Source: Oscillospiraceae bacterium (GTDB lineage: Bacteria; Bacillota; Clostridia; Oscillospirales; Oscillospiraceae). From it: a DNA stretch of 64,000 bases. Below the pieces are notes generated by a model. The model saw only the letters and a list, made by a program, of their open reading frames with translations. It was not told where the DNA came from and did not search any database. The position numbers were made by a program, and so were the translations under genes. The first letter of the stretch is position 1, and the number at the start of each line of letters is the position of its first letter. Location: assembly GCA_022800755.1 (NCBI GenBank), contig JAAWQX010000003.1:62001-126000 (forward strand), in the 5' to 3' direction. This document shows positions 50,865-58,312 of the stretch, one piece after another.

Positions 50865-51098
50865 TTATTGGTGGAGTTGTCCCTCCAAATTCACTAAAAG
50901 ACGCAGTACAGGGTCATCCCATTCGTCCGCGCGTATTAATAACCGCGCCCGTTCCTCCGGTGTAAGTTCATAAGTCTCGCAAATCTCCCATATCGTGTCA
51001 AAATTATTAATCAACACCTGAAATGCTAGCCGATTTTGCGCCGACATCCGTTCGACTTTTTCCAAAAACTCACGTTCCTGTTCGCTGATTCCTTCCAT
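50865..51098 (-). CDS. Small acidic helical protein, unknown
   Basis: This 77-residue acidic, predicted all-helical protein (EGISEQEREFLEKVERMSAQ; TYELTPEERARLLIRADEWD) has no signal peptide. The ATG at 51098 lies nine bases after AAAGGAG; the ATG at 51107 directly abuts that site. I do not recognise the family. It is divergent from the two-domain XRE regulator at 51189 across a 90-bp gap holding two AGAG-type operators. The region is AT-richer than its surroundings, suggesting transfer. Confidence 0.7.
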   Translation of the reverse strand: MEGISEQEREFLEKVERMSAQNRLAFQVLINNFDTIWEICETYELTPEERARLLIRADEWDDPVLRLLVNLEGQLHQ

Positions 51099-51121
51099 AA
51101 TTTTCATCTCCTTTACTCTAT

Positions 51122-51164
51122 TTTAGAGTTTATAGCTCTAAAAGTCAATAGAGTTATAAACTCT
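51122..51164. promoter_or_regulatory. Paired operators between small gene and XRE gene
   Basis: TTTAGAG-tttatag-CTCTAAA (51122-51142) and AGAGTT-ata-AACTCT (51150-51164) are inverted repeats sharing the AGAGTTTATA core, 25 bp apart. They lie between the two divergent genes and are likely bound by the XRE protein at 51189. Confidence 0.65.
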
Positions 51165-51188
51165 GCGTCATAATATTACCAGGGTGAT

Positions 51189-51641
51189 ATGGTGAATTAT
51201 TGTGACAGAATCCGTGCATTAAGAGAAGACAACGACCTCACACAAGCAAAGGTCGCAAAATTACTGCACGTAGGACAGAAAACATATTCCGATTACGAAT
51301 TAGGCAAAACTCGGATACCCATAGACCGGCTAATCACACTTGCGGAATTTTACGGCGTGAGTATGGATTATATTTGCGGATTGAACGACAGCTTATCACA
51401 TAATCTCAAGCAAGACATTTCAATCGGAAAGAATTTGAAACGCCTGCGGAAGAACGCAGGGCTTACGCAAGACCAAGCCTCCGCGCAGCTTGAAATTATG
51501 GGTCTTCCCATTACAGCCGGTATTCTATCTAAAATGGAACAAGGCAGATACAGTGTAAGAATCAGTATTTTATTAGCCATGAAAAAGATTTATCACGTAA
51601 AGACCTTTGACGAATTCTTTGAGGGACTGGAGCAACCCTAA
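51189..51641 (+). CDS. XRE regulator with two helix-turn-helix domains
   Basis: The 150-residue protein has two Cro/C1-type domains in tandem. The first is residues 4-66 (DRIRALREDNDLTQAKVAKL, GQKTYSDYELGKTRIPIDRL, GVSMDYICGL). The second is about 78-147 (NLKRLRKNAGLTQDQASAQL, GILSKMEQGRYSVRISILLA). Two domains in one chain could bind two half-sites as a monomer. Translation may start at the ATG at 51189 or the GTG at 51192; AGGGTG (51181-51186) is better spaced for the GTG. It is divergent from the small gene at 50865. Confidence 0.88.
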   Translation: MVNYCDRIRALREDNDLTQAKVAKLLHVGQKTYSDYELGKTRIPIDRLITLAEFYGVSMDYICGLNDSLSHNLKQDISIGKNLKRLRKNAGLTQDQASAQLEIMGLPITAGILSKMEQGRYSVRISILLAMKKIYHVKTFDEFFEGLEQP

Positions 51642-51645
51642 CCAA

Positions 51646-51682
51646 ACGAAACCCGCCCCCGCATCGCGGGGGGCGGGTTCGT
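51646..51682. terminator. GC-rich hairpin between XRE gene and ferredoxin gene
   Basis: ACGAAACCCGCCCCCGC and GCGGGGGGCGGGTTCGT form a long stem around atc. There is no long T-run, so termination strength is uncertain. Confidence 0.6.
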
Positions 51683-51693
51683 CTCAAGCCACG

Positions 51694-51879
51694 TTACGCA
51701 TGTTCGATAGCATCCACCGGACAATCCTCCAGCGCCTTTTCCGCGCGTTCCTCTTCGTCCTTGGACTTGGGCTGCTGCTTGGCATGGGAAACGCCCTCAT
51801 CATTCAGCGCGAAGACCTCCGGGCAGATACTCACGCACAAGCCGCAGGCGATGCAGTTTTCATTCACAGCAAACTTCAT
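51694..51879 (-). CDS. 4Fe-4S ferredoxin
   Basis: This 61-residue electron carrier has the cluster ligands Cys9, Cys12, Cys15 (ENCIACGLCVSICPEVF) and Cys53 (EDCPVDAIEH), the single-cluster ferredoxin pattern of Firmicutes, with an extra Cys19 that is not expected to bind. The acidic middle (KSKDEEERAEKALED) is typical. It is a short monocistronic gene; redox partners are not nearby. Confidence 0.93.
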   Translation of the reverse strand: MKFAVNENCIACGLCVSICPEVFALNDEGVSHAKQQPKSKDEEERAEKALEDCPVDAIEHA

Positions 51880-51940
51880 AAAAAATTCCCCCTAAGGTAG
51901 ATTCCCCCAAAGTATGCCCAAATCCCGGGAAAATGATTCC

Positions 51941-51973
51941 AAAAAAACGCCCCCTCCAAGAGGGAGCGTTTTT
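51941..51973 (-). terminator. Terminator after lysC
   Basis: On the minus strand AAAAACGCTCCCTC-ttgg-AGGGGGCGTTTTTTT forms a strong stem with a terminal T-run directly after the lysC stop. Confidence 0.85.
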
Positions 51974-51977
51974 CGTT

Positions 51978-53183
51978 TTACCCAAAGAACTTACTGTGGA
52001 TGGCCTTCACCGCCAGATCCGCCATTTCCTCATCAATGAGCACCGAGACCTTAATTTCACTGGTAGAGATCATATGAATATTGATCTCCGCATCGCTCAG
52101 CGCCTCGAACATAAGCGCCGCCACGCCGGACGCACTCATCATGCCCGCGCCGATGATGCTCACCTTGGCAATACCCTTGTCAATGCTCACATGGTCAAAC
52201 CCGATGGCCTCCCGTGCGTCATTGAGCGCCCGTTCTGCGGCGTCAGCGTCGCCCAGCGGCACGGTAAAGCTGATATCGTTGGTGTTATTTTTCCCGTAAG
52301 ACTGCAAGATAACGTCCACATTGATTTTCTTCCTGGCCATCTCATTGAACACCCGGAACGCCACGCCGGGCGCGTCCGGCACGCCCACCACAGCCACGCG
52401 GGCCACATCCACATCCTTCGCGATGCCACTGATCTTATTTTCTTCCACTTTCTTTGCGACCTCCTTGACTTTCGTACCGGGTTTTCTCACATAGCTGGAC
52501 AGCACTTCCAGCACGATGCCGTACCGCTTCGCCAATTCCACCGAGCGGTTATGCAGCACCTGCGCGCCCAAAGACGCCAATTCCAGCATTTCATCATAGG
52601 TAATCTCATCCAGCTTTTTCGCGTCAGGCACCTTCCGCGGGTCGGCGGTGTATACGCCCTCCACATCGGTAAAGATCTGGCACTTATCCGCATGGAGCGC
52701 CGCGGCGATGGCGACCGCGGTAGTATCGCTCCCGCCGCGCCCCAGGGTAGTCACATCGTTCCCCTTGGTGATCCCCTGGAACCCCGCCACAATAACGATG
52801 CGCCGTTTATCCAATTCCCGCATGATCCGTTCCGTCTTCATCCGCATGATCCGCGCCGCGCCGTGGTCAGAGGTCGTCTCCATCCCCACCTGCCACCCGG
52901 TCAAAGACACCACCGGATACCGCATTTTCTCCAAACACATGGCCATCAAGGCAATGGACTGCTGCTCCCCAGTGGACAACAGCATATCCAACTCCCGCTT
53001 CGACGGCCGCTCATTGAGTTCCGCCGCCTTTTCCAGCAGATCATCGGTAGTATCCCCCTGAGCGGACAGCACGACAACCACGTCGTTGCCCTCCTCGTAA
53101 GTATCCGCAATAATCCCGGCGACCCGCCGGATTTTCTCCGCGTCAGCCACCGAGCTGCCGCCGAATTTCTGTACGATCAACAT
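51978..53183 (-). CDS. lysC: Aspartate kinase
   Basis: The 401-residue enzyme makes aspartyl phosphate, the first step to lysine, threonine and methionine. The kinase domain opens VQKFGGSSVADAEKIRRVAG (K-FGG-TS type motif) with GRGGSDTTAVAIAAAL (ATP/substrate loop). Two ACT domains follow (about 265-400), the usual site for feedback by lysine or threonine. It is leftward, downstream of hom, and separated from it by a 206-bp palindromic repeat region. I see no lysine riboswitch and only a weak GGGGTG ribosome site 13 bases before the ATG. Confidence 0.96.
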   Translation of the reverse strand: MLIVQKFGGSSVADAEKIRRVAGIIADTYEEGNDVVVVLSAQGDTTDDLLEKAAELNERPSKRELDMLLSTGEQQSIALMAMCLEKMRYPVVSLTGWQVGMETTSDHGAARIMRMKTERIMRELDKRRIVIVAGFQGITKGNDVTTLGRGGSDTTAVAIAAALHADKCQIFTDVEGVYTADPRKVPDAKKLDEITYDEMLELASLGAQVLHNRSVELAKRYGIVLEVLSSYVRKPGTKVKEVAKKVEENKISGIAKDVDVARVAVVGVPDAPGVAFRVFNEMARKKINVDVILQSYGKNNTNDISFTVPLGDADAAERALNDAREAIGFDHVSIDKGIAKVSIIGAGMMSASGVAALMFEALSDAEINIHMISTSEIKVSVLIDEEMADLAVKAIHSKFFG

Positions 53184-53220
53184 AAATTAAAAAGCACCCC
53201 AAAACTAAAAGTTTATAGAT

Positions 53221-53365
53221 AATTTTTTCCAAAAAATTGCAGGATCCAAGGGCAGCGCCCTTGGTCGCTTCCCGCAGGAAGCGAAATCCCCTATCCCAAA
53301 AAGCGCAGGAAAGGGCCTGGGGAAACCCTCGCCGGGGGGTTCCCCGGATGCGGCAAAGCCGCATC
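53221..53365. repeat. Cluster of palindromes between hom and lysC
   Basis: Five hairpins follow one another: AATTTTTTCCAAAAAATT (53221-53238), CCAAGGGC-agc-GCCCTTGG (53246-53264), CGCTTCC-cgca-GGAAGCG (53266-53283), GGGGAAaCCC/GGGtTCCCC (53319-53345) and GATGCGGC-aaa-GCCGCATC (53347-53365). The AAGGGC/GCCCTTGG and GCTTCC/GGAAGC palindromes resemble dispersed repeats common in gut Clostridia. It differs in sequence from the A-E element. No ORF is credible here. Confidence 0.65.
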
Positions 53366-53389
53366 AAACCATATTACGCCGCAATAAAC

Positions 53390-54601
53390 TCATTCGTCCA
53401 AAATCCGATACGCCGCCAGCAATCCCATCCCCGCGCCGACCTCCATCAGCCGCTTCCGGGACATCTCCTCCGTGGAAAACGCGTACTCCTCCGGGTCACC
53501 CCCGGGAATCGACACAAACCGCACGCTCCCAAAGGCCTCACCGATCTCCGCCAACCCAGCCTTCGTCCGCACGAACCACCGGCAAGCCAGCTCGTCCGCG
53601 TCCATAAAATACCCCTCCGGCTGCGCCTCCCAAATGGGCTGCCGGTCCATCGGCCCGGTCAGACAGTCCAAAATATCTGCCGCCACGGCACTGCCGGTCT
53701 CAGAAGCCCCGGCGCCCGGCCCGGAATACACGGTGTTCCCCACCGCGTTGCCGTGGATCACAATGCCGTTAAGCACCCCATCCACGTTCACCACCGGGTT
53801 TTCCATATCCACAAAATGCGGCGCCACATACGCCGTCACCCGACCATCCGGCAGCCGCAAAGTCCGTCCCAGCAGTTTGATACGGTACCCCATCCGCCGG
53901 GCGTAATCCACATCCACCGACGCGATTTTAGAGATTCCCTCCGTCCGCACCTGCGCCGGGTCCACATTGTACCCAAAGCACATATCGGACAAAATGCAGA
54001 TCTTCCTGCAAGCGTCGATCCCCTCCACATCCGCGGTCGGGTCCGCCTCCGCATAGCCCTTCTCCTGAGCCTCTTTCAGCGCCTGCCCAAAGCTCTTGCC
54101 GCATTGTATCATCTCGGTGAGAATATAGTTAGTAGTACCATTCAAAATCCCATACACACTGTCGATACGGTTGGCCGCCAGACAGCGCATAATCGGCCGC
54201 AACACGGGAATTCCTCCCCCAACGCTGCCCTCAAACAAAAACGCCACGCCGTGTTCCCGGGCCAGATGGGTCAATTCCAGCCCCCGCTCCGCCACGAGCT
54301 GCTTGTTGGAGCTGACCACATGCTTCCCAGCACGAATGGCCCGGGCCACATAGTCATAGGCCGGGTCCACGCCGCCCATACACTCTGCGACGACTTTCAC
54401 CTCCGGGTCCCGCTCGATTACGTCAAAATCCAGCACGATGCGGGGGGCAAAGCGGCTGTCCGGCCGCATCCTGCGGCACAGGATATACTTGACCTCGACA
54501 TCATCCCCGACATTTTTCCGAATGAGGTCGGCATTATCCTGAAAAATATCAGCGGTCCCGCTGCCCACAGTCCCGATCCCCAAAATGGCAACCTTAGTCA
54601 T
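53390..54601 (-). CDS. hom: Homoserine dehydrogenase
   Basis: The 403-residue enzyme reduces aspartate semialdehyde to homoserine. The NAD(P) fold is VAILGIGTVGSGTADIF (residues 4-20), the catalytic domain has GSVGGGIPVLRPIMRCLAAN and GILNGTTNYILTEM, with KYAEADPTADVEGID-type residues (GYAEADPTADVEGIDACRKI). The C-terminus (about 335-403) is a shortened ACT domain. It follows the ACT-domain gene at 54667 and precedes lysC, giving an aspartate-family cluster. Confidence 0.96.
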   Translation of the reverse strand: MTKVAILGIGTVGSGTADIFQDNADLIRKNVGDDVEVKYILCRRMRPDSRFAPRIVLDFDVIERDPEVKVVAECMGGVDPAYDYVARAIRAGKHVVSSNKQLVAERGLELTHLAREHGVAFLFEGSVGGGIPVLRPIMRCLAANRIDSVYGILNGTTNYILTEMIQCGKSFGQALKEAQEKGYAEADPTADVEGIDACRKICILSDMCFGYNVDPAQVRTEGISKIASVDVDYARRMGYRIKLLGRTLRLPDGRVTAYVAPHFVDMENPVVNVDGVLNGIVIHGNAVGNTVYSGPGAGASETGSAVAADILDCLTGPMDRQPIWEAQPEGYFMDADELACRWFVRTKAGLAEIGEAFGSVRFVSIPGGDPEEYAFSTEEMSRKRLMEVGAGMGLLAAYRILDE

Positions 54602-54620
54602 AACAATCCCTCTCTTAAAA

Positions 54621-54662
54621 GCTTCGCAGAATCACAGCGCAAGCGCCGCAAAAAATCAAATC
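54621..54662 (-). repeat. Intergenic element, short copy E
   Basis: Immediately after the ACT-gene stop the minus strand reads AGATTTGATTTTTTGCGG, GCGCTTGCGC, then TGATTCTGCGAAGC, 20 bases before hom. It matches the right module of copies A-D. Confidence 0.65.
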
Positions 54663-54666
54663 TATT

Positions 54667-55113
54667 TTATCCCGCCAACAGTTCAGCCGACACAACACCC
54701 TTCCCGGCCTTCAGCCGCACCAACAGTTGGTCCGGGGTCTCTGACGCGTTATCCAGCCGGGCCGCGATGGTCACCAGGGCCACGCCGCCGGACGGGATAT
54801 TCTGATTGATGGTCAGAATATTCGCCCCCACTTCGGCAAAAATAGCAAGGATACCGGACAGCACACCCATTTCATCACGCAAGAAGAGATTAAAGGTAAA
54901 GATTCTGCCCCGGGTCATATCCCGGAACGGCAGCACGGAATCCTTATACTTATAAAACGCGCTGCGGCTGATGCCCATACGTTCAACAGCCTCCATCACG
55001 GTTTTAGCCTCGCCAGTATTGAGCAGTTCCCGGGCGCCGACGACCTTCAAAAACACGTCCGGCAGCACATCACCCTGCACCAGATAATACCTTGCTTCCG
55101 TTTTCTCTGTCAT
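54667..55113 (-). CDS. ACT-domain regulator (PheB/UPF0735 family)
   Basis: The 148-residue protein has an N-terminal helical region (YLVQGDVLPDVFLKVVGARE; MGISRSAFYKYKDSVLPF, helix-turn-helix-like) and a C-terminal ACT domain (about 70-146: FTFNLFLRDEMGVLSGILAI, GANILTINQNIPSGGVALVT). This is the UPF0735/PheB group often found beside hom in Firmicutes. A role sensing an amino acid to control the aspartate pathway is likely but unproven. It has its own promoter. Confidence 0.92.
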   Translation of the reverse strand: MTEKTEARYYLVQGDVLPDVFLKVVGARELLNTGEAKTVMEAVERMGISRSAFYKYKDSVLPFRDMTRGRIFTFNLFLRDEMGVLSGILAIFAEVGANILTINQNIPSGGVALVTIAARLDNASETPDQLLVRLKAGKGVVSAELLAG

Positions 55114-55172
55114 CCGATCTCCTCCGGTTGGTCAAGCGGTGGTCAACCATAGTGTTCGCTTGGAATAGTACA

Positions 55173-55201
55173 CTTATACCACACAAATGTCCGCGATGCA
55201 A
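55173..55201 (-). promoter_or_regulatory. Promoter of the ACT-hom-lysC cluster
   Basis: TTGCAT (55201-55196) and TATAAG (55178-55173) are 17 bases apart on the minus strand. The leader contains TGGTCAA twice, within GGTTGGTCAAGCGGTGGTCA (55126-55145), a possible operator. Confidence 0.55.
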
Positions 55202-55246
55202 GTACATTTTTCAAAATCACCCCGGATTACACCCAAAGGAGGGGCC

Positions 55247-56296
55247 ATGAAAGCCGTCGTCACCCTAATTTTATATACCCTCGCGGGCGCGGCACTGCTG
55301 GCGGGACTGCCGTACCTGCTGCCCCTGGCGGGGCCGTTTCTCATCGCCTTCACCGCGGCGGCGGTGATGGAGCCGGTCGTGTGCGCCCTGCACCGCCGGG
55401 GCGTACCCCGGAGCCTGGCCGCGGGCATCGTCACCATCCTGGTCCTGCTGGTATTGGGCATCCTGCTGACTCTGACGGTGACGAACAGCGTCAATGCACT
55501 GATGACCTTTGCCAAGCGCACTCCGGACCTGCTTGAGACCCTTTCCGCCGCCCTGACGGACCTCCAGCAGCGTGTGCTGGGCCTCATCCGCAAAGCGCCG
55601 GAAGGCGTTGTGGAGCAGCTCACCATCGCCCTGGAGGCAGTAGCGGGCGAACTCTACGCCGTCCCCGCCTGGCTGTCGGAAAAGCTGCTGGGCTTGGTGG
55701 CGGGGATTGCGAAGCGTTCCCCGGACCTGCTGCTGTTCACCGCCACCACCGCCATCGGCGTGTACTTTTTCTCCGCGTCCTATCGAGACATCATGGACTT
55801 CCTCCAGCGCCAATTACCCCCCAAGACCCGCAAAAAAGCCCGCCACGCCTGGGCGGGACTGCGCGGCGCCTGCGGCGGCTATCTCAAGGTACAGGCCATG
55901 CTGGTAGGCGTGACGTTTGTGGAATTGTGCCTGTTGTTTTTCCTGATGGGCCAGCCCCGCCCGCTATTCACCGCGGTGGTGGTAGCCCTGGTAGACGCCC
56001 TGCCGGTATTGGGCGCAGGCACGGTCCTTCTCCCCTGGGCGCTCTACGGCCTCATCATCGGCAGCACCACCCAAGCCCTGGAACTTCTCATCGGCTACGC
56101 GGTCATTTCCGCCGTACGCAACATGATCCAAGCCAAGCTCCTGGGCAACCAACTGGGCCTGCACCCGGTCGTCTCCCTGATCTGCATTTACGTGGGCTGG
56201 AAGCTGGCAGGCTTCGCCGGAATGCTGATCCTCCCCATCGCCGCGGTGGTCTTACAGCGCCTGAACGACCTGGATATCATCCGCCTATGGAAATAA
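55247..56296 (+). CDS. ytvI: AI-2E-family transporter, YtvI-like sporulation membrane protein
   Basis: The 349-residue protein has about eight membrane segments in the AI-2E/PerM layout, with family motifs GPFLIAFTAAAVMEPVVCAL, ALVDALPVLGAGTVLLPWAL and GNQLGLHPVVSLICIYVGWK. The closest named relative is B. subtilis YtvI, a mother-cell-expressed sporulation protein; transport function in that branch is unknown. The start is the ATG at 55247 after AAAGGAGGGG. It is monocistronic and convergent with the MATE gene. Confidence 0.85.
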   Translation: MKAVVTLILYTLAGAALLAGLPYLLPLAGPFLIAFTAAAVMEPVVCALHRRGVPRSLAAGIVTILVLLVLGILLTLTVTNSVNALMTFAKRTPDLLETLSAALTDLQQRVLGLIRKAPEGVVEQLTIALEAVAGELYAVPAWLSEKLLGLVAGIAKRSPDLLLFTATTAIGVYFFSASYRDIMDFLQRQLPPKTRKKARHAWAGLRGACGGYLKVQAMLVGVTFVELCLLFFLMGQPRPLFTAVVVALVDALPVLGAGTVLLPWALYGLIIGSTTQALELLIGYAVISAVRNMIQAKLLGNQLGLHPVVSLICIYVGWKLAGFAGMLILPIAAVVLQRLNDLDIIRLWK

Positions 56297-56326
56297 AAAA
56301 GCCCTCCCCCGCTTAGGGGGAGGGGG
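56297..56326 (-). terminator. Terminator after the MATE gene
   Basis: CTCCCCC-taagc-GGGGGAG plus GGCTTTTTT on the minus strand forms a strong terminator for the MATE operon; it also lies after ytvI. Confidence 0.75.
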
Positions 56327-56334
56327 GGATGCGA

Positions 56335-57663
56335 TCAATACCCATACCGTTCCCGTTTTTTCGCCAAACACGCCGCGGTCACGCCCAGCGCCAGTACCTC
56401 AGCCACAACCACGCTGATCCACACGCCTTCCACGTCCAAAAACACCGGCAAAATCAGCACCGCCGCCACCTGGAACACCAGGGTGCGCAAAAACGAGATG
56501 GCCGCGGACACCGCGCCGTTGGACAGGGCCGTAAAGAACGCGGAGCCGAAAATATTCAATCCCATAAATAAATAGGACAGGGAGAACAGCCGGAACGCGT
56601 GACAGGTCAATTCCGTCAGCGCCGGGTCGTAGCCCACGAACAGCCGGGCCAACGGCAGCGCCAAAACTTCTGCCAGCGCCACCAGGACCACGCCCGCGCC
56701 CGCGATCAGGCACAGGCTTTTTTTCAGCAGGCTTTTCAGTTCTCCCCGGTTGGCCGCGCCGTAATGGTACCCAACGATGGGCGCCACGCCCATGGAATAG
56801 CCCAAAAACGCCGCGGCGAACACGAACATCACATACATAATCACGCCGAACGCAGACACACCGTCCTCGCCGATGAGCCGCATCAATTGGAAGTTATACA
56901 GGATATTCACCACGGAGTTGCACACATTGGTCATCAATTCCGACGCCCCATTGGTACAAGCCTTCACCAGCGCCCTGCCGTAAAACCGGGTCTTCCCCAG
57001 CCGCAGCAGGCTGGAGTTGTTCCGGGCAAAGTAAATGACCGGCAGCACGCCGCCCACCACCTGACACATACCAGTCGCCAAAGCCGCGCCCGCCAGTCCC
57101 CAGCGGAGCACCGCCACAAACACATAATCCAGCACCATATTGGTGCACCCCGCCAGCACCGTGACCGCCAGCCCCAGCTTGGGCTTTTCCGCTGTGGGAA
57201 AGAAACTCTGGAAGGTATTTTGCAGCATAAACGCCGGCAGCGCCGCCACGGTCAGCCGCCCGTACACCACGCAATCGTGGAGCATTTCCTCCGTAGCGCC
57301 CAGGAATGTGGCGATTCCGGGCATAAAAACAAACCCCGCCGCCGCCAGCACAAGGCCCAGCCCCAGGGTCACATATACAAACAGGGAGAAATACGCGTTG
57401 GCCTGTTCCGGTTCGCCTTCCCCCAAGGTTTTTGCCACAATGGCGCTGCCGCCGGTCCCCAGCATAAACCCCACGGCGGACAGCAGCATAATAAACGGCC
57501 AGATCAGGTTCTGCGCCGCAAAGGGCGTTTTCCCAACGTAGTTAGAAACAAACAGTCCGTCCACCACACTGTAGATCGACGTAAAGATCATCATGATGAT
57601 GGACGGATACACAAAGCGCAGCAGCTTTGAATAGGTAAAATGATCGGATAATTGAATGTGCAT
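56335..57663 (-). CDS. MATE-family multidrug efflux transporter
   Basis: The 442-residue protein has 12 membrane segments in two MatE halves. Conserved stretches include YPSIIMMIFTSIYSVVDGLF, LGTGGSAIVAKTLGEGEPEQ and the mirrored FGVIMYVMFVFAAAFLGYSM. It resembles the MepA group, which exports cationic drugs with Na+ or H+. It lies 23 bases after marR and should be co-transcribed and repressed by MarR, as mepRA is in staphylococci. Confidence 0.92.
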   Translation of the reverse strand: MHIQLSDHFTYSKLLRFVYPSIIMMIFTSIYSVVDGLFVSNYVGKTPFAAQNLIWPFIMLLSAVGFMLGTGGSAIVAKTLGEGEPEQANAYFSLFVYVTLGLGLVLAAAGFVFMPGIATFLGATEEMLHDCVVYGRLTVAALPAFMLQNTFQSFFPTAEKPKLGLAVTVLAGCTNMVLDYVFVAVLRWGLAGAALATGMCQVVGGVLPVIYFARNNSSLLRLGKTRFYGRALVKACTNGASELMTNVCNSVVNILYNFQLMRLIGEDGVSAFGVIMYVMFVFAAAFLGYSMGVAPIVGYHYGAANRGELKSLLKKSLCLIAGAGVVLVALAEVLALPLARLFVGYDPALTELTCHAFRLFSLSYLFMGLNIFGSAFFTALSNGAVSAAISFLRTLVFQVAAVLILPVFLDVEGVWISVVVAEVLALGVTAACLAKKRERYGY

Positions 57664-57686
57664 AGAGTACCTCGAATATTGCTTGA

Positions 57687-58124
57687 TTATAAGTCCTCCG
57701 CGGACTGCCGGAGACTGTCGGTGAATTCCTCTATCACGCCTTTCATCACAAAGCGGATATACCCGTCCGTGTCCTGGATAGCCTTTTCCTCCGCGGCCAC
57801 CACCGGCGGGATTTTCGCGTCCACCAGCTTCCGCCCGGCATCCGTCAGGAATACCCGGGCTTCCCGGCCCTGTCCCCGTTCCAGGCGCAGCGCCCCCTGC
57901 TGTTCCAGCTTGCGCACGGCAGAATGGATGGTCTGCTTGCTCACCCAGGCGTAATCACAGATCGCCTTTTGGGTACACCCCTCCCCCAAAATATACAGGG
58001 CGTACAGCACATCGAATTCACTGTCCGACAGCGACAACTTTTTTGCGATGGTATGGTAAACGTCAGTCAACGCTTTAAAATTATGATTGAAGTCCTGCAA
58101 GGCTTCGGAAAGTTCATGCGCCAT
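57687..58124 (-). CDS. MarR-family transcriptional repressor
   Basis: This 145-residue winged-helix protein has the MarR layout: dimer helix (1-30), DNA-binding core (LSDSEFDVLYALYILGEGCT, DYAWVSKQTIHSAVRKLEQQ recognition helix, wing LRLERGQGREARVFLTDAGR) and a C-terminal helix pair. It is the local repressor of the MATE exporter. Three 17-bp operator repeats lie over its promoter and leader, one inside the -35/-10 spacer, which fits strong autorepression relieved by a drug ligand. Confidence 0.94.
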   Translation of the reverse strand: MAHELSEALQDFNHNFKALTDVYHTIAKKLSLSDSEFDVLYALYILGEGCTQKAICDYAWVSKQTIHSAVRKLEQQGALRLERGQGREARVFLTDAGRKLVDAKIPPVVAAEEKAIQDTDGYIRFVMKGVIEEFTDSLRQSAEDL

Positions 58125-58138
58125 AAATACATCTCCCG

Positions 58139-58224
58139 GGTATGATTTCGGACTATCGGAAACCGCAATAGTACGATTTCGGACTTACAAGCATTATTAT
58201 AGTACGATTTCGGACTAAGGTCAA
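58139..58224 (-). promoter_or_regulatory. marR-MATE promoter with three 31-bp-spaced operators
   Basis: The minus-strand promoter is TTGACC (58224-58219), 17 bases, TATAAT (58201-58196). The operator AGTCCGAAATCGTACT fills the spacer (58217-58201). Two more copies follow at 58186-58170 and 58155-58139, giving a 31-bp period. Each is a quasi-palindrome AGTnCGA-TT-TCGnACT. The same repeat forms an array at 11211-11290. Confidence 0.85.
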
Positions 58225-58252
58225 GTGTAAATTGGACGACGCCCGGCTTGAC

Positions 58253-58281
58253 TTGACCGCGAACGGAAAATGTACTATACT
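58253..58281 (+). promoter_or_regulatory. Sigma-A promoter of the HAAS/DUF1700-like gene
   Basis: TTGACC (58253-58258) and TATACT (58276-58281) are 17 bases apart. Confidence 0.68.
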
Positions 58282-58312
58282 GTTGTATAAGAACGCAAAA
58301 GGAGCGTTGAAT

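Noticed and set aside
53184-53389. A lysine riboswitch upstream of lysC.
   Set aside because: The L-box core sequences are absent; the gap is made of independent simple hairpins.
58139-58217. The 31-bp-spaced repeats as a CRISPR array.
   Set aside because: The repeats are 17 bp with 14-bp gaps, only three copies, lie in a promoter and have no cas genes nearby.
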